From: Pirellulaceae bacterium
Lineage (GTDB): Bacteria > Planctomycetota > Planctomycetia > Pirellulales > Pirellulaceae
Assembly (NCBI GenBank): GCA_013002105.1
Contig: JABDKS010000832.1
Location: 1-5,138, forward strand
Length of the DNA stretch: 5,138 nt
Direction of reading: 5' to 3'
Both the position numbers and the translations under genes were made by a program. Position 1 is the first letter of the stretch; the number at the start of each line of letters is the position of its first letter. The notes under the pieces were generated by a model. That model made no database searches, was not told the DNA's origin, and worked only from the letters and a program-made list of their open reading frames with translations. Below are positions 1 to 5,138 of this stretch, in pieces.

Positions 1-671
1 TGAACCACTGGCGCGTACACACCATCGGATTGCAAGACCACTGGAAGCCAATCTAATTCCACTCGCTCTTGAGCCGCCCAGCGACATTGCGTGATTCGAC
101 TCGAGTCCAGGATTGTTGAACGCTGCCTAATCGCCCAGCCGCGTCGGAAGCTTCGCAGCGAGAACGACAGCAAGACAAACGTCACAAGACACCACAGAAG
201 TGCGGCGATCAACCAGGTTGATGGCAGGTGGGCGGGTGCCCCACTCGTTTCACGTGCAGCATTGTTCGGAGAATCTAGCCGCGCCGCATTTGAGACCGTG
301 ATGGAGGTTGAACTGAATTTCTGTGCAGTGTCCGCCGGCAGCGGCGATGTGTTCTCCAACTTGCCGGCGTAGGAACTCGCGTAATAGTCCACGCCAGTCT
401 GGGCGGAAGTCGATGCACCTGTATTGGCTGATCGCACCGTGAATGGCACCGAAAGGATCGGTGAATGGATCGTAGCTGTTACCAAACCAATGATTGGCGC
501 AGATAAACAGGCGACGAGTGCCGACAGAAGGATGCCATGCCGTAGTAGCGGATGTTTGGCAAAAAAACGCGACACAGTAATCGAGGTTAGCGATACGAGA
601 ACGATGGCAGCGATGCTGAAACCGACAGTTTGCGGCCAATCCGTGCTCGACAAGATTGAAGTCCAATTCAT
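1..671 (-). CDS. M56-family (BlaR1-like) membrane peptidase, N-terminal part, cut by window edge
   Basis: The frame is open for 223 codons from ATG at 671 to the left edge, so only the N-terminal part is visible. It begins MNWTSILSSTDW. Hydrophobic segments lie at about residues 17-36, 44-66 and 152-171. A Ser/Thr/Ala-rich hydrophilic linker (about 70-150) separates the second from the third. A basic stretch after the third segment (RSFRRGWAIRQR) fits a cytoplasmic protease domain. The last visible residues (LPVVLQSDGVYAPVV) match the segment that precedes the HExxH zinc site in M56 peptidases; the catalytic motif itself would lie outside the window. Known family role: a membrane zinc protease that senses an envelope signal and inactivates a BlaI-type repressor. 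The ATG overlaps the upstream repressor's stop as ATGA, and GAGG lies 9 nt before it, so translation is probably coupled. The sensed signal cannot be inferred; a beta-lactam role is not implied. Confidence 0.85.
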   Translation of the reverse strand, partial: MNWTSILSSTDWPQTVGFSIAAIVLVSLTSITVSRFFAKHPLLRHGILLSALVACLSAPIIGLVTATIHSPILSVPFTVRSANTGASTSAQTGVDYYASSYAGKLENTSPLPADTAQKFSSTSITVSNAARLDSPNNAARETSGAPAHLPSTWLIAALLWCLVTFVLLSFSLRSFRRGWAIRQRSTILDSSRITQCRWAAQERVELDWLPVVLQSDGVYAPVV

Positions 672-1090
672 GATTGATTACCTCGCTTTTGGCTTTGTTT
701 CGACGTTCTCTTTGCTCCATCCAGCATTCTTCGAATCCGCTTTAACTCGGCAGGAGTCAAGCCACGGTAATCGAGCAACGCAGTCATTAGCGTTTCCGGA
801 GACCCACCGCAAACATTGTCGATCACTTCAATGACTCTCTGCCCCACTGTCGCCTCACGCGGTAGAACGGCGGAGTACAAATAAGTGCGTGCCTGTTCTC
901 GGTGAACGAGCCAGCCCTTTTCCTCCATCCGTTCTAAAAGCGTGCGGACGGTGTTCCTGGCGACGTCACGACTTCGCAAAAGAACTTCGCGAACGTCGCG
1001 GGCCGAGGCTTCGCCCAGATCCCATATGATTTCCATGATTTCCCGCTGCGACTCCGATAAGGGCGGCAGCTCCGAGTGCGGCGTGCTCAT
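668..1090 (-). CDS. BlaI/MecI-family winged-helix transcriptional repressor
   Basis: This 140-residue protein has the usual length of BlaI/MecI/CopY repressors. Residues about 11-77 form the winged helix: LSESQREIMEIIWDLG is helix 1, ARDVREVL leads to helix 2, NTVRTLLERMEEKGW is the recognition helix, and LVHREQARTYLYSAV is the wing. Residues about 78-124 form the helical dimerisation region (TVGQRVIEVI to LTPAELKRIRRML). The tail is basic. The family binds as dimers to TACA/TGTA palindromes and is inactivated through a cognate M56 protease, which is the gene directly downstream. Two such palindromes lie 26 and 50 bp upstream, so it very likely represses itself and the M56 gene. I chose ATG at 1090; a GTG codon at 1093 lies directly before it in frame and would add one residue. 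The Shine-Dalgarno match is weak (GTGAG about 9 nt upstream). I infer regulation of the local operon; other targets are unknown. Confidence 0.93.
   Translation of the reverse strand: MSTPHSELPPLSESQREIMEIIWDLGEASARDVREVLLRSRDVARNTVRTLLERMEEKGWLVHREQARTYLYSAVLPREATVGQRVIEVIDNVCGGSPETLMTALLDYRGLTPAELKRIRRMLDGAKRTSKQSQKRGNQS
681..684 (-). promoter_or_regulatory. Ribosome binding site for the M56 peptidase gene
   Basis: GAGG on the minus strand lies 9 nt before the ATG at 671, inside the last codons of the repressor gene. With the ATGA stop/start overlap at 671-668 it supports this start codon and suggests that ribosomes reinitiate from the repressor onto the peptidase. Confidence 0.6.
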
Positions 1091-1115
1091 CACAAGAACT
1101 CACTTTCAAACGAGT

Positions 1116-1134
1116 TGGCTACAGTGTGTAGCCA
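1116..1134. promoter_or_regulatory. BlaI-type operator 1 (downstream site)
   Basis: A perfect 8-bp inverted repeat with a 3-bp centre, TGGCTACA-GTG-TGTAGCCA. It carries the TACA-N3-TGTA core known for BlaI/MecI operators. It lies just downstream of the proposed -10 box, over the predicted transcription start and early leader of the repressor gene, where a bound dimer would block initiation or escape. Confidence 0.85.
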
Positions 1135-1135
1135 C

Positions 1136-1164
1136 ATGGTGGCTACATCTTGTAGCCATGTCAA
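1136..1164 (-). promoter_or_regulatory. Promoter of the repressor/M56 operon
   Basis: A perfect minus-strand TTGACA at 1164-1159 is followed after 17 bp by CACCAT at 1141-1136. The latter is a weak -10 that keeps the important second A and last T. The start would be near 1129, giving a leader of about 40 nt before the ATG at 1090. The two operators overlap the spacer and the start site. The -35 and spacing are clear; the -10 assignment is the uncertain part. Confidence 0.6.
1140..1158. promoter_or_regulatory. BlaI-type operator 2 (promoter spacer site)
   Basis: A second perfect palindrome, TGGCTACA-TCT-TGTAGCCA, with the same 8-bp arms as operator 1 and a different 3-bp centre. Its centre is 24 bp from that of operator 1. 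It fills the spacer between the TTGACA -35 box and the proposed -10 box of the leftward promoter, so binding would exclude RNA polymerase directly. Confidence 0.85.
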
Positions 1165-1415
1165 GTCGTAAAGCAATATCTTTTCTCTTGCATTGCAAAA
1201 GTCATTGCTTCGCTAGAATCTGTCCTTGCCTGAATCGCGGCGGAACCCACGTCGCTAATACTTAGCTGCAAGCGAATCAGCCGAAAGAATCAACGATTTA
1301 GTGCTCATGCTTCACGATGCCTGTATCCCGCGGGTCGCTCCCACCGACGCGCCGAATGCAGGGTAGCGTCGGCGCACCAGTGTCATCGATCGGAGCAAAT
1401 TTCCAGTCAGTCTTG
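1165..1415. other. Intergenic stretch with no recognisable gene
   Basis: I find no supported gene here on either strand. There is a 7-bp inverted repeat, CCGACGC at 1344-1350 and GCGTCGG at 1366-1372, with a 15-nt loop and no T-run, so it is not a convincing terminator. On the minus strand, one frame stays open from the terminase remnant down to a TAA at 1298 (ending RDTGIVKHEH). It could be decayed phage-derived sequence, but I do not recognise it. Confidence 0.4.
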
Positions 1416-1678
1416 CTACCTTCGTTTCTTGCGTCGAAGCTCCTTGAAGCTAACTCGATCGCGTTGGGACATCGCCGAAAGATCAGTTCCAAAAAGAAGA
1501 GCTCCCTGCATTGAAGCTGCGACGGCGCAACCGACAAGGCAATCGAGCCAGTGGTTGTCGGGTTGTTCGGGGTGGGTTTCCATTCGTCGACGGTTCGGCC
1601 GCGGCCTTCGGTTTTGATGGAGCACTCGGCGGTGACTTGTTCGGCGAACATGCGATATCCGGTCTCGTGGCGTTCCAT
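1416..1678 (-). pseudogene. Frameshifted C-terminal remnant of a phage terminase large subunit (GpA-like)
   Basis: Two minus-strand frames together give one continuous protein tail. The first, from about 1678, reads ERHETGYRMFAEQVTAEC, then KTEGRGRTVDEWKPTPNN. The second, from about 1563 to a stop at 1416, reads PDNHWLDCLVGCAVAASM, then QGALLFGTDLSAM and FKELRRKKRR. From memory, the join EWK...RPDNHWLDCLVGCAVAAS is characteristic of the C-terminus of terminase GpA-type large subunits annotated in planctomycete genomes; I have not verified this by search. The two halves are out of phase by one base near 1560-1568, consistent with a single-base deletion. A TGA lies directly before the ATG at 1678, and no ATPase part is visible upstream. 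A full protein would be several times longer, so about 85 codons survive. The terminase identity is moderately sure; the broken coding state is clear if the family call is right. Confidence 0.6.
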
Positions 1679-1691
1679 TCAGCGTGGTGGC

Positions 1692-1724
1692 ATCGGAGGG
1701 CTCGCGCCCTACCCGAAATCCGAT
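1692..1724. repeat. Nested GC-rich hairpin, possible REP-like element
   Basis: The inner hairpin is AGGGC-TCGC-GCCCT (1697-1710), a perfect 5-bp stem with a tetraloop. An outer pair, ATCGGA at 1692-1697 and TCCGAT at 1719-1724, flanks it and shares A1697. It lies in gene-free DNA immediately upstream of the terminase scrap. There is no T-run on either side, so it is not a standard terminator. It resembles dispersed extragenic palindromes in shape, but copy number cannot be judged from one window. Confidence 0.4.
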
Positions 1725-1839
1725 CTTGATCGAAAAGTATTGGCGACAAGCCTCGTGCGCTCACAGGATTGCCCACGCAGCTCTGAAATTCGCTGCACAC
1801 CAATGATCGTCTCGGATTTGCGCAAGCACTTAAACGCCG

Positions 1840-2043
1840 GTGAAACTCGTTCTGCAACCGTGGCAGCTGTTTCTCCTAATCGTGGCCGATGGGGCAAATC
1901 AAGAACAGCAGCCAACAGCAGACGTATTTTATTCTCGGAGCCATTGGCGGTCTTTCGTAATAGGATGGATGGAAGATCCAAGAAACGCACGGCGGCGCTG
2001 CTCGCCAATGGAGACACAGTTTATCTGTCGCACCTTGGTCGGT
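1840..2043 (+). pseudogene. Possible decayed N-terminus of an integrase-type (rve) transposase
   Basis: From GTG at 1840 the plus strand reads LVLQPWQLFLLIVADGANQEQQ in parts. This resembles the start of planctomycete integrase-core transposases, which as I recall them have LQPWQL, then a hydrophobic run, then AGWINxxQQ. Shifting one G within 1881-1892 would restore AGWANQEQQ. The resemblance then moves to another frame (1938 onward), with FRNRMDGR, KKRT and LGR. These recall the ENxxLRNQxxGR...RKTLA...LGR stretch of such proteins. Nothing of the DDE catalytic core follows, because the phosphatase gene begins at 2089. The match is short, frame-broken and from memory, so this could be chance; I rate it as a plausible relic only. 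Confidence 0.35.
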
Positions 2044-2050
2044 TCTACTT

Positions 2051-2056
2051 TACAAT
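2051..2056 (+). promoter_or_regulatory. Candidate -10 box for the metallophosphatase gene
   Basis: TACAAT (5 of 6 to TATAAT) lies 32 bp before the ATG at 2089, which would give a leader of about 26 nt. No good -35 sits 16-18 bp upstream, so this is only a candidate. Confidence 0.3.
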
Positions 2057-2076
2057 CTGCGTGGGAACCAACGCGC

Positions 2077-2081
2077 AGGGA
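2077..2081 (+). promoter_or_regulatory. Ribosome binding site supporting the start at 2089
   Basis: AGGGA lies 7 nt before the ATG at 2089. It helps choose this start over the in-frame GTG at 1840, because the codons before 2089 show no coding character and would bury the Tat signal. Confidence 0.45.
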
Positions 2082-2088
2082 TCATACG

Positions 2089-2985
2089 ATGAGAATCGAA
2101 CATCAGTGGACGCAACTCGGGAGACGCGCGTTTGTGAAGCAAGGGACGCTCGTGTTAGGGGCCGCCTCGATGGGCAGTGGGCCGTTGCTGGCCGATGATG
2201 AGCGACCAGGTTTTCGCATTGGCCTGGTGACGGACTTACATTATGCCGACAAGCCACCTGCGGGGACTCGCCACTATCGTGAGTCGCTAGGAAAACTGCA
2301 GGAAGCGGCCCAGCAATTCGAAAAAGATCAGCCAGCATTTCTGGTTGAATTGGGCGACCTGATCGACGCTGCCGACACGGTGGAAACCGAACAGCGTTAT
2401 CTGGAGACGATCAACCGAAGGTTTTCTGCCATCAGCAGTGATCGACATTACGTTTTGGGCAACCACTGCGTTGACACGCTGACAAAAGAGGAGTTTCTTG
2501 GGGGTGTCCAGCAGCAGAGTTCTTATTACTCGTTCGATCGGGACGGATTCCATTTTGTCGTGCTGGATTCTTGTTTCCGCAGCGACGATGAACCGTATGG
2601 ACGAAAGAACTTCCAGTGGACGGATACCAACATTCCCGCGTGGGAACTTGAATGGTTGGAAGCCGATCTGAAGGCCACCAGTAAGAAGGTGATTGTCTTC
2701 GCCCACCAACGACTGGATGTTAGCGACAAGTATGGGGTCAAGAACAATGCTGACGTAAGAAACGTGCTCGAATCATCGGGCAATGTGTTAGCCGTCTTTC
2801 AGGGGCACAATCACAAAAATGACTTAAAAGAAATTGGCGGCATCCATTACTGCACGCTAGTGGCGATGGTGGAAGGCTCGGGCAAACAGTCCAACGGTTA
2901 CTCGCTCTTGGAAGTCAAGCCCAGCGGAACGATTCACCTTGTCGGTTTTCGCAACCAATCCAGCCATCGATTCAATGACGCTTGA
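2089..2985 (+). CDS. Tat-exported calcineurin-like metallophosphatase
   Basis: This 298-residue protein carries the five metal-site blocks of the calcineurin-like phosphoesterase fold: D49-x-H51 (VTDLHYAD), G89-D90 (VELGDLID), G124-N125-H126 (YVLGNHCV), H206 (VFAHQRLD) and H240-x-H242 (FQGHNHKND). These bind a dinuclear metal centre that hydrolyses phosphate esters; the substrate is not known. The N-terminus has a twin-arginine signal (GRRAFVK at 11-17, then a small-residue hydrophobic run), with likely cleavage after A35, so it should act folded outside the cytoplasm. The residue after GNH is Cys, where classical members have Asp or Glu. Segments such as GTRHYRESL and GRKNFQWTDTNIP fit a metallophosphatase subfamily I recall from planctomycetes and verrucomicrobia. 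The start at 2089 is set by the Tat signal and an AGGGA 7 nt upstream; the frame is open back to 1840 but non-coding in character. The 3' end overlaps the convergent propeller gene by 14 bp. Confidence 0.9.
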   Translation: MRIEHQWTQLGRRAFVKQGTLVLGAASMGSGPLLADDERPGFRIGLVTDLHYADKPPAGTRHYRESLGKLQEAAQQFEKDQPAFLVELGDLIDAADTVETEQRYLETINRRFSAISSDRHYVLGNHCVDTLTKEEFLGGVQQQSSYYSFDRDGFHFVVLDSCFRSDDEPYGRKNFQWTDTNIPAWELEWLEADLKATSKKVIVFAHQRLDVSDKYGVKNNADVRNVLESSGNVLAVFQGHNHKNDLKEIGGIHYCTLVAMVEGSGKQSNGYSLLEVKPSGTIHLVGFRNQSSHRFNDA

Positions 2986-5138
2986 TATGGACGCCTGACA
3001 AGATCGGCATTCCCTGGTGGGGCACGAACCGAAGGTGCAATTCGTTCTCAATCTCAATATTCTTTAGCGAGAGCTGTGTCGTCGCATTCCCGTCGACCGC
3101 ATCGATGGTGACATCTTCGGCCACGCGTTCTCCTTGCGCGTACACGTCAAAAACGCGAATACCACCGGCCCGTGGCTCAGGCGCCCCGAAGAATAATCGG
3201 ACGTCATGCTGTTTGGCTGGACCGGCGACTTTGGCGGTTGCGGTTTCGGCATCAATGATCAGCTTGGCCGCTTGGGCGTGCCCGGCTTTGGACCACGCGG
3301 CAGCACGTATATCCGCACCGCTGATTTGAAAGGCCAACGAGTTGCCCGGATTCCAGTCGGCGCGATTCACCACTGTCTGAACGAGCGCGGAAAGATCGGG
3401 AGTCCGCTGTTGGGTTTTCGCCGCTCCAAGCTTTTTCCCGGGACCTGGTTTCCACCCGACTTCTTTCCTCGTGAGCGATCGCGACGTCAAGTCGTGTGAT
3501 TGGTTGCGAAAGGGAGCAGCATTGCCAACGTTTTCTGCAGCGATGATCAAAGATGCGGACTTGCTGGACGGCCCGTCGCACGTGAACTGCAGATGCGCAC
3601 TGCGAATTCGCGTCTTGCGATCAAGATTGATCTTGTTAAATCGCATCCCGATCACTTGGGTCCCCGATTCCGCAACCAGATTCAGTTCACTGCTGGTGAG
3701 ATCCACTTTTCCGTTTTCGTCCTCAGAAGCGTCATCATTGATGTGCTGGATCGGTATCCCATTGATCAGGTTGTGTTCATCTTTCAGTTTTAAGTCGATA
3801 CGCAGATCAGTGATTCCATCAGCACCGGATGCCATCATCCATGGCCGATCGAACGACGACATCGTGGATGAATGATGTTGCACGAAACGAGTCTCGGGAT
3901 TGACGCGAATTGACAACGGCGGCGAGTCGCCCGCCACAACGGGATGCTCCAGCCACAACAAACCATCGGCGTCACGACGATCACCAGGAGCGCCAAAGTT
4001 AATCGCCAAATTCTCGACTTGCTTGCCGTGAGTCGCAGCAGAAGCAATGTTGTGAATACTCCAGGTTTCTATTTCAGGCATGTGTACCAGTGCCAGCGAT
4101 GTCTGATTTTGGTAAGCACAGCTGCACGTTCTGGTGTAATCCGGTGCGTTCAAGACGCCGTTGGCGACGACTAAATTGGACGTGCAACCCGACTTGAACC
4201 CACCCAGATTCCCTGTGCCGGCGTCGGCAAGCAAGTCGTAGAACCCTGCGGCACCCGAGCGAAACGTTAACAGGTTCTCACTGGCGATGATGTTGTTGCA
4301 ACCGTACGCACGGGTGACGGTCCAAGGTTGCGGTTCTCCCGTCAATGGATTACTGACTAGCTTTGGCTGACCCGTTTTTAAATGGAACGCGCCTGCCGAC
4401 TGGGTATAGGAATTGGCGTTCGTGATAATCCAATCATTGTGCAGGATGCACGGACCGGCATATTTCAGGGAATCATTCTTCCATTCCAAAGTTCCATTCG
4501 CACCGCGGTTAACGGCCATGCCCTGGGCGACTTCGTCGGATAGCCGATCGCTCGCTTTGGCACCGGCCTGCAACAACAGATCGTGTTGCTCGGAGTAACC
4601 AAGCCAGGTGCCAAAAACATTGTTTGTGATTTCCCAAGCCGGTTTGCCCGTTCGAAATTCAAAAGCGAGGATCCGATAGCTGTCGGCACGCGATTTACCG
4701 CGCCGTCGTAACGCGTCTTCAATCTTCTGGGGAGTCCGATCAAGGCAGTAGATCTTGCCCCCGCCAGCAACGATGCCGTTGTGCCAAAAACTGTGATCGG
4801 CGTCGACTTTCCAAAGCTGCTTTCCGGAATACCGGTCAAAGCCGACCAACGCTTCACTTGCGGCCCGATCAAGACTCTTGGTACCAAAACCCGCTTTTTT
4901 CGGCGCCAGTTCTTTGTCGGAATCGAACGACAAGCTGTGACGACTGCCGTACATCGCAAATCCAAGCCCGCCGATCAGCACGTCCTCGTAAACACCGATA
5001 TAGCCCCACTGCTCTTCTTCGCCCGACTCGGATTTCGGTAGCCGGAAATCGGCAAGCGTTTCTCCCGTCGCGGGGTCCAGCGCGTGACAAACATTGGCTT
5101 CGACGATGTAAATGCGGTCAGCGGTAGCGACATAGTTG
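2972..5138 (-). CDS. PQQ-type beta-propeller protein with DNRLRE-like and malectin-like domains, 5' end outside window
   Basis: 721 codons are visible. The frame is open to the right edge (first full codon at 5137), so the true start lies outside; the GTG at 4981 is internal. Residues about 1-445 are propeller repeats of the PQQ/BamB type, with blades such as IYIVEANVCHALDPATGE, LVGFDRYSGKQLWKVD and ILAFEFRTGKPAWEI. A Cys-rich block follows the pattern of a planctomycete subfamily I recall: YGCNN (C280), SGC (C318), RTCSCAYQNQTSLAL (C338, C340), then INFGAPGDRRDADGLLWLEH (380-399). Residues about 464-631 form a DNRLRE-like beta-sandwich (VDLTSSEL, RSAHLQFTCD, RTPDLSALVQTVVNRADW). Residues about 640-720 are malectin-like (VRLFFGAPEPR, RVFDVYAQGERV, LSGVHIKR), a likely carbohydrate-binding fold. 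No catalytic domain is visible. It is probably exported, although the signal would be upstream. The substrate and any redox use of PQQ are unknown; many such proteins do not bind PQQ. Confidence 0.9.
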   Translation of the reverse strand, partial: NYVATADRIYIVEANVCHALDPATGETLADFRLPKSESGEEEQWGYIGVYEDVLIGGLGFAMYGSRHSLSFDSDKELAPKKAGFGTKSLDRAASEALVGFDRYSGKQLWKVDADHSFWHNGIVAGGGKIYCLDRTPQKIEDALRRRGKSRADSYRILAFEFRTGKPAWEITNNVFGTWLGYSEQHDLLLQAGAKASDRLSDEVAQGMAVNRGANGTLEWKNDSLKYAGPCILHNDWIITNANSYTQSAGAFHLKTGQPKLVSNPLTGEPQPWTVTRAYGCNNIIASENLLTFRSGAAGFYDLLADAGTGNLGGFKSGCTSNLVVANGVLNAPDYTRTCSCAYQNQTSLALVHMPEIETWSIHNIASAATHGKQVENLAINFGAPGDRRDADGLLWLEHPVVAGDSPPLSIRVNPETRFVQHHSSTMSSFDRPWMMASGADGITDLRIDLKLKDEHNLINGIPIQHINDDASEDENGKVDLTSSELNLVAESGTQVIGMRFNKINLDRKTRIRSAHLQFTCDGPSSKSASLIIAAENVGNAAPFRNQSHDLTSRSLTRKEVGWKPGPGKKLGAAKTQQRTPDLSALVQTVVNRADWNPGNSLAFQISGADIRAAAWSKAGHAQAAKLIIDAETATAKVAGPAKQHDVRLFFGAPEPRAGGIRVFDVYAQGERVAEDVTIDAVDGNATTQLSLKNIEIENELHLRFVPHQGMPILSGVHIKRH

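Noticed and set aside
250..720. A 156-codon minus-strand frame
   Set aside because: It overlaps the M56 peptidase in another frame, has no family features, and its sequence is the out-of-phase shadow of a protein with clear membrane segments.
1344..1372. Inverted repeat as a transcription terminator
   Set aside because: The 15-nt loop and lack of a T-run on either strand make it a poor terminator, and no intact gene ends there.
1840..2088. An 83-residue N-terminal extension of the metallophosphatase
   Set aside because: It would bury the Tat signal, lacks coding character, and resembles a transposase relic; the ATG at 2089 has a ribosome binding site and gives a normal exported protein.
1551..2198. 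A 215-codon plus-strand frame across the gap
   Set aside because: It runs antisense to the terminase remnant and into the phosphatase out of frame. It is Arg/Ser-rich and not recognisable as a protein, apart from the short transposase-like piece noted.
2982..3875. Several plus-strand frames of 97-134 codons
   Set aside because: All lie antisense to the propeller gene, whose frame encodes recognisable DNRLRE-like and malectin-like domains.
4979..4981. GTG as the start of the propeller gene
   Set aside because: The frame continues upstream to the window edge with clear propeller sequence (IYIVEANVCHALDPATGE), so this codon is internal.

Overview
The window looks like chromosomal DNA from a planctomycete, probably of the Pirellulaceae/Rhodopirellula type. 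I infer this from the protein families, not from a database search. The families are a BlaI-type repressor coupled to an M56 (BlaR1-like) membrane peptidase, a Tat-exported metallophosphatase, and a very large PQQ-type beta-propeller protein with carbohydrate-binding-like domains at its C-terminus. Base composition is moderate and intergenic space is generous.

Left third (1-1164): a leftward two-gene unit. A short BlaI/MecI-family winged-helix repressor (668-1090) is followed by an M56 peptidase gene that starts inside the repressor's stop region (ATGA overlap at 671-668) and runs off the left edge. The M56 gene is open through its whole visible length, although no complete reading frame closes inside the window. 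Upstream of the repressor lie two identical-half-site palindromes (TGGCTACA-N3-TGTAGCCA) on a perfect -35 box. This is a clear autoregulatory control region.

Middle (about 1165-2088): more than 900 bp without an intact gene. It appears to be a graveyard of mobile DNA. On the minus strand (1416-1678) is a frameshifted C-terminal scrap of what looks like a planctomycete phage terminase large subunit. On the plus strand (about 1840-2043) is a weaker, frame-broken match to the N-terminus of an integrase-type transposase. A GC-rich nested hairpin (1692-1724) lies between them.

Right part (2089-5138): a rightward Tat-signal metallophosphatase (2089-2985) converges on a leftward PQQ-propeller protein (2972-5138, 5' end outside the window). 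Their coding ends overlap by 14 bp, so no terminator can separate them. The propeller protein has a distinctive Cys-rich segment, then a DNRLRE-like beta-sandwich domain, then a malectin-like domain. Both proteins probably act outside the cytoplasm. A shared pathway cannot be shown from this sequence.

I did not find a convincing previously undescribed system. The most informative signals are the symmetrical BlaI operator array and the decayed phage and transposon remnants.
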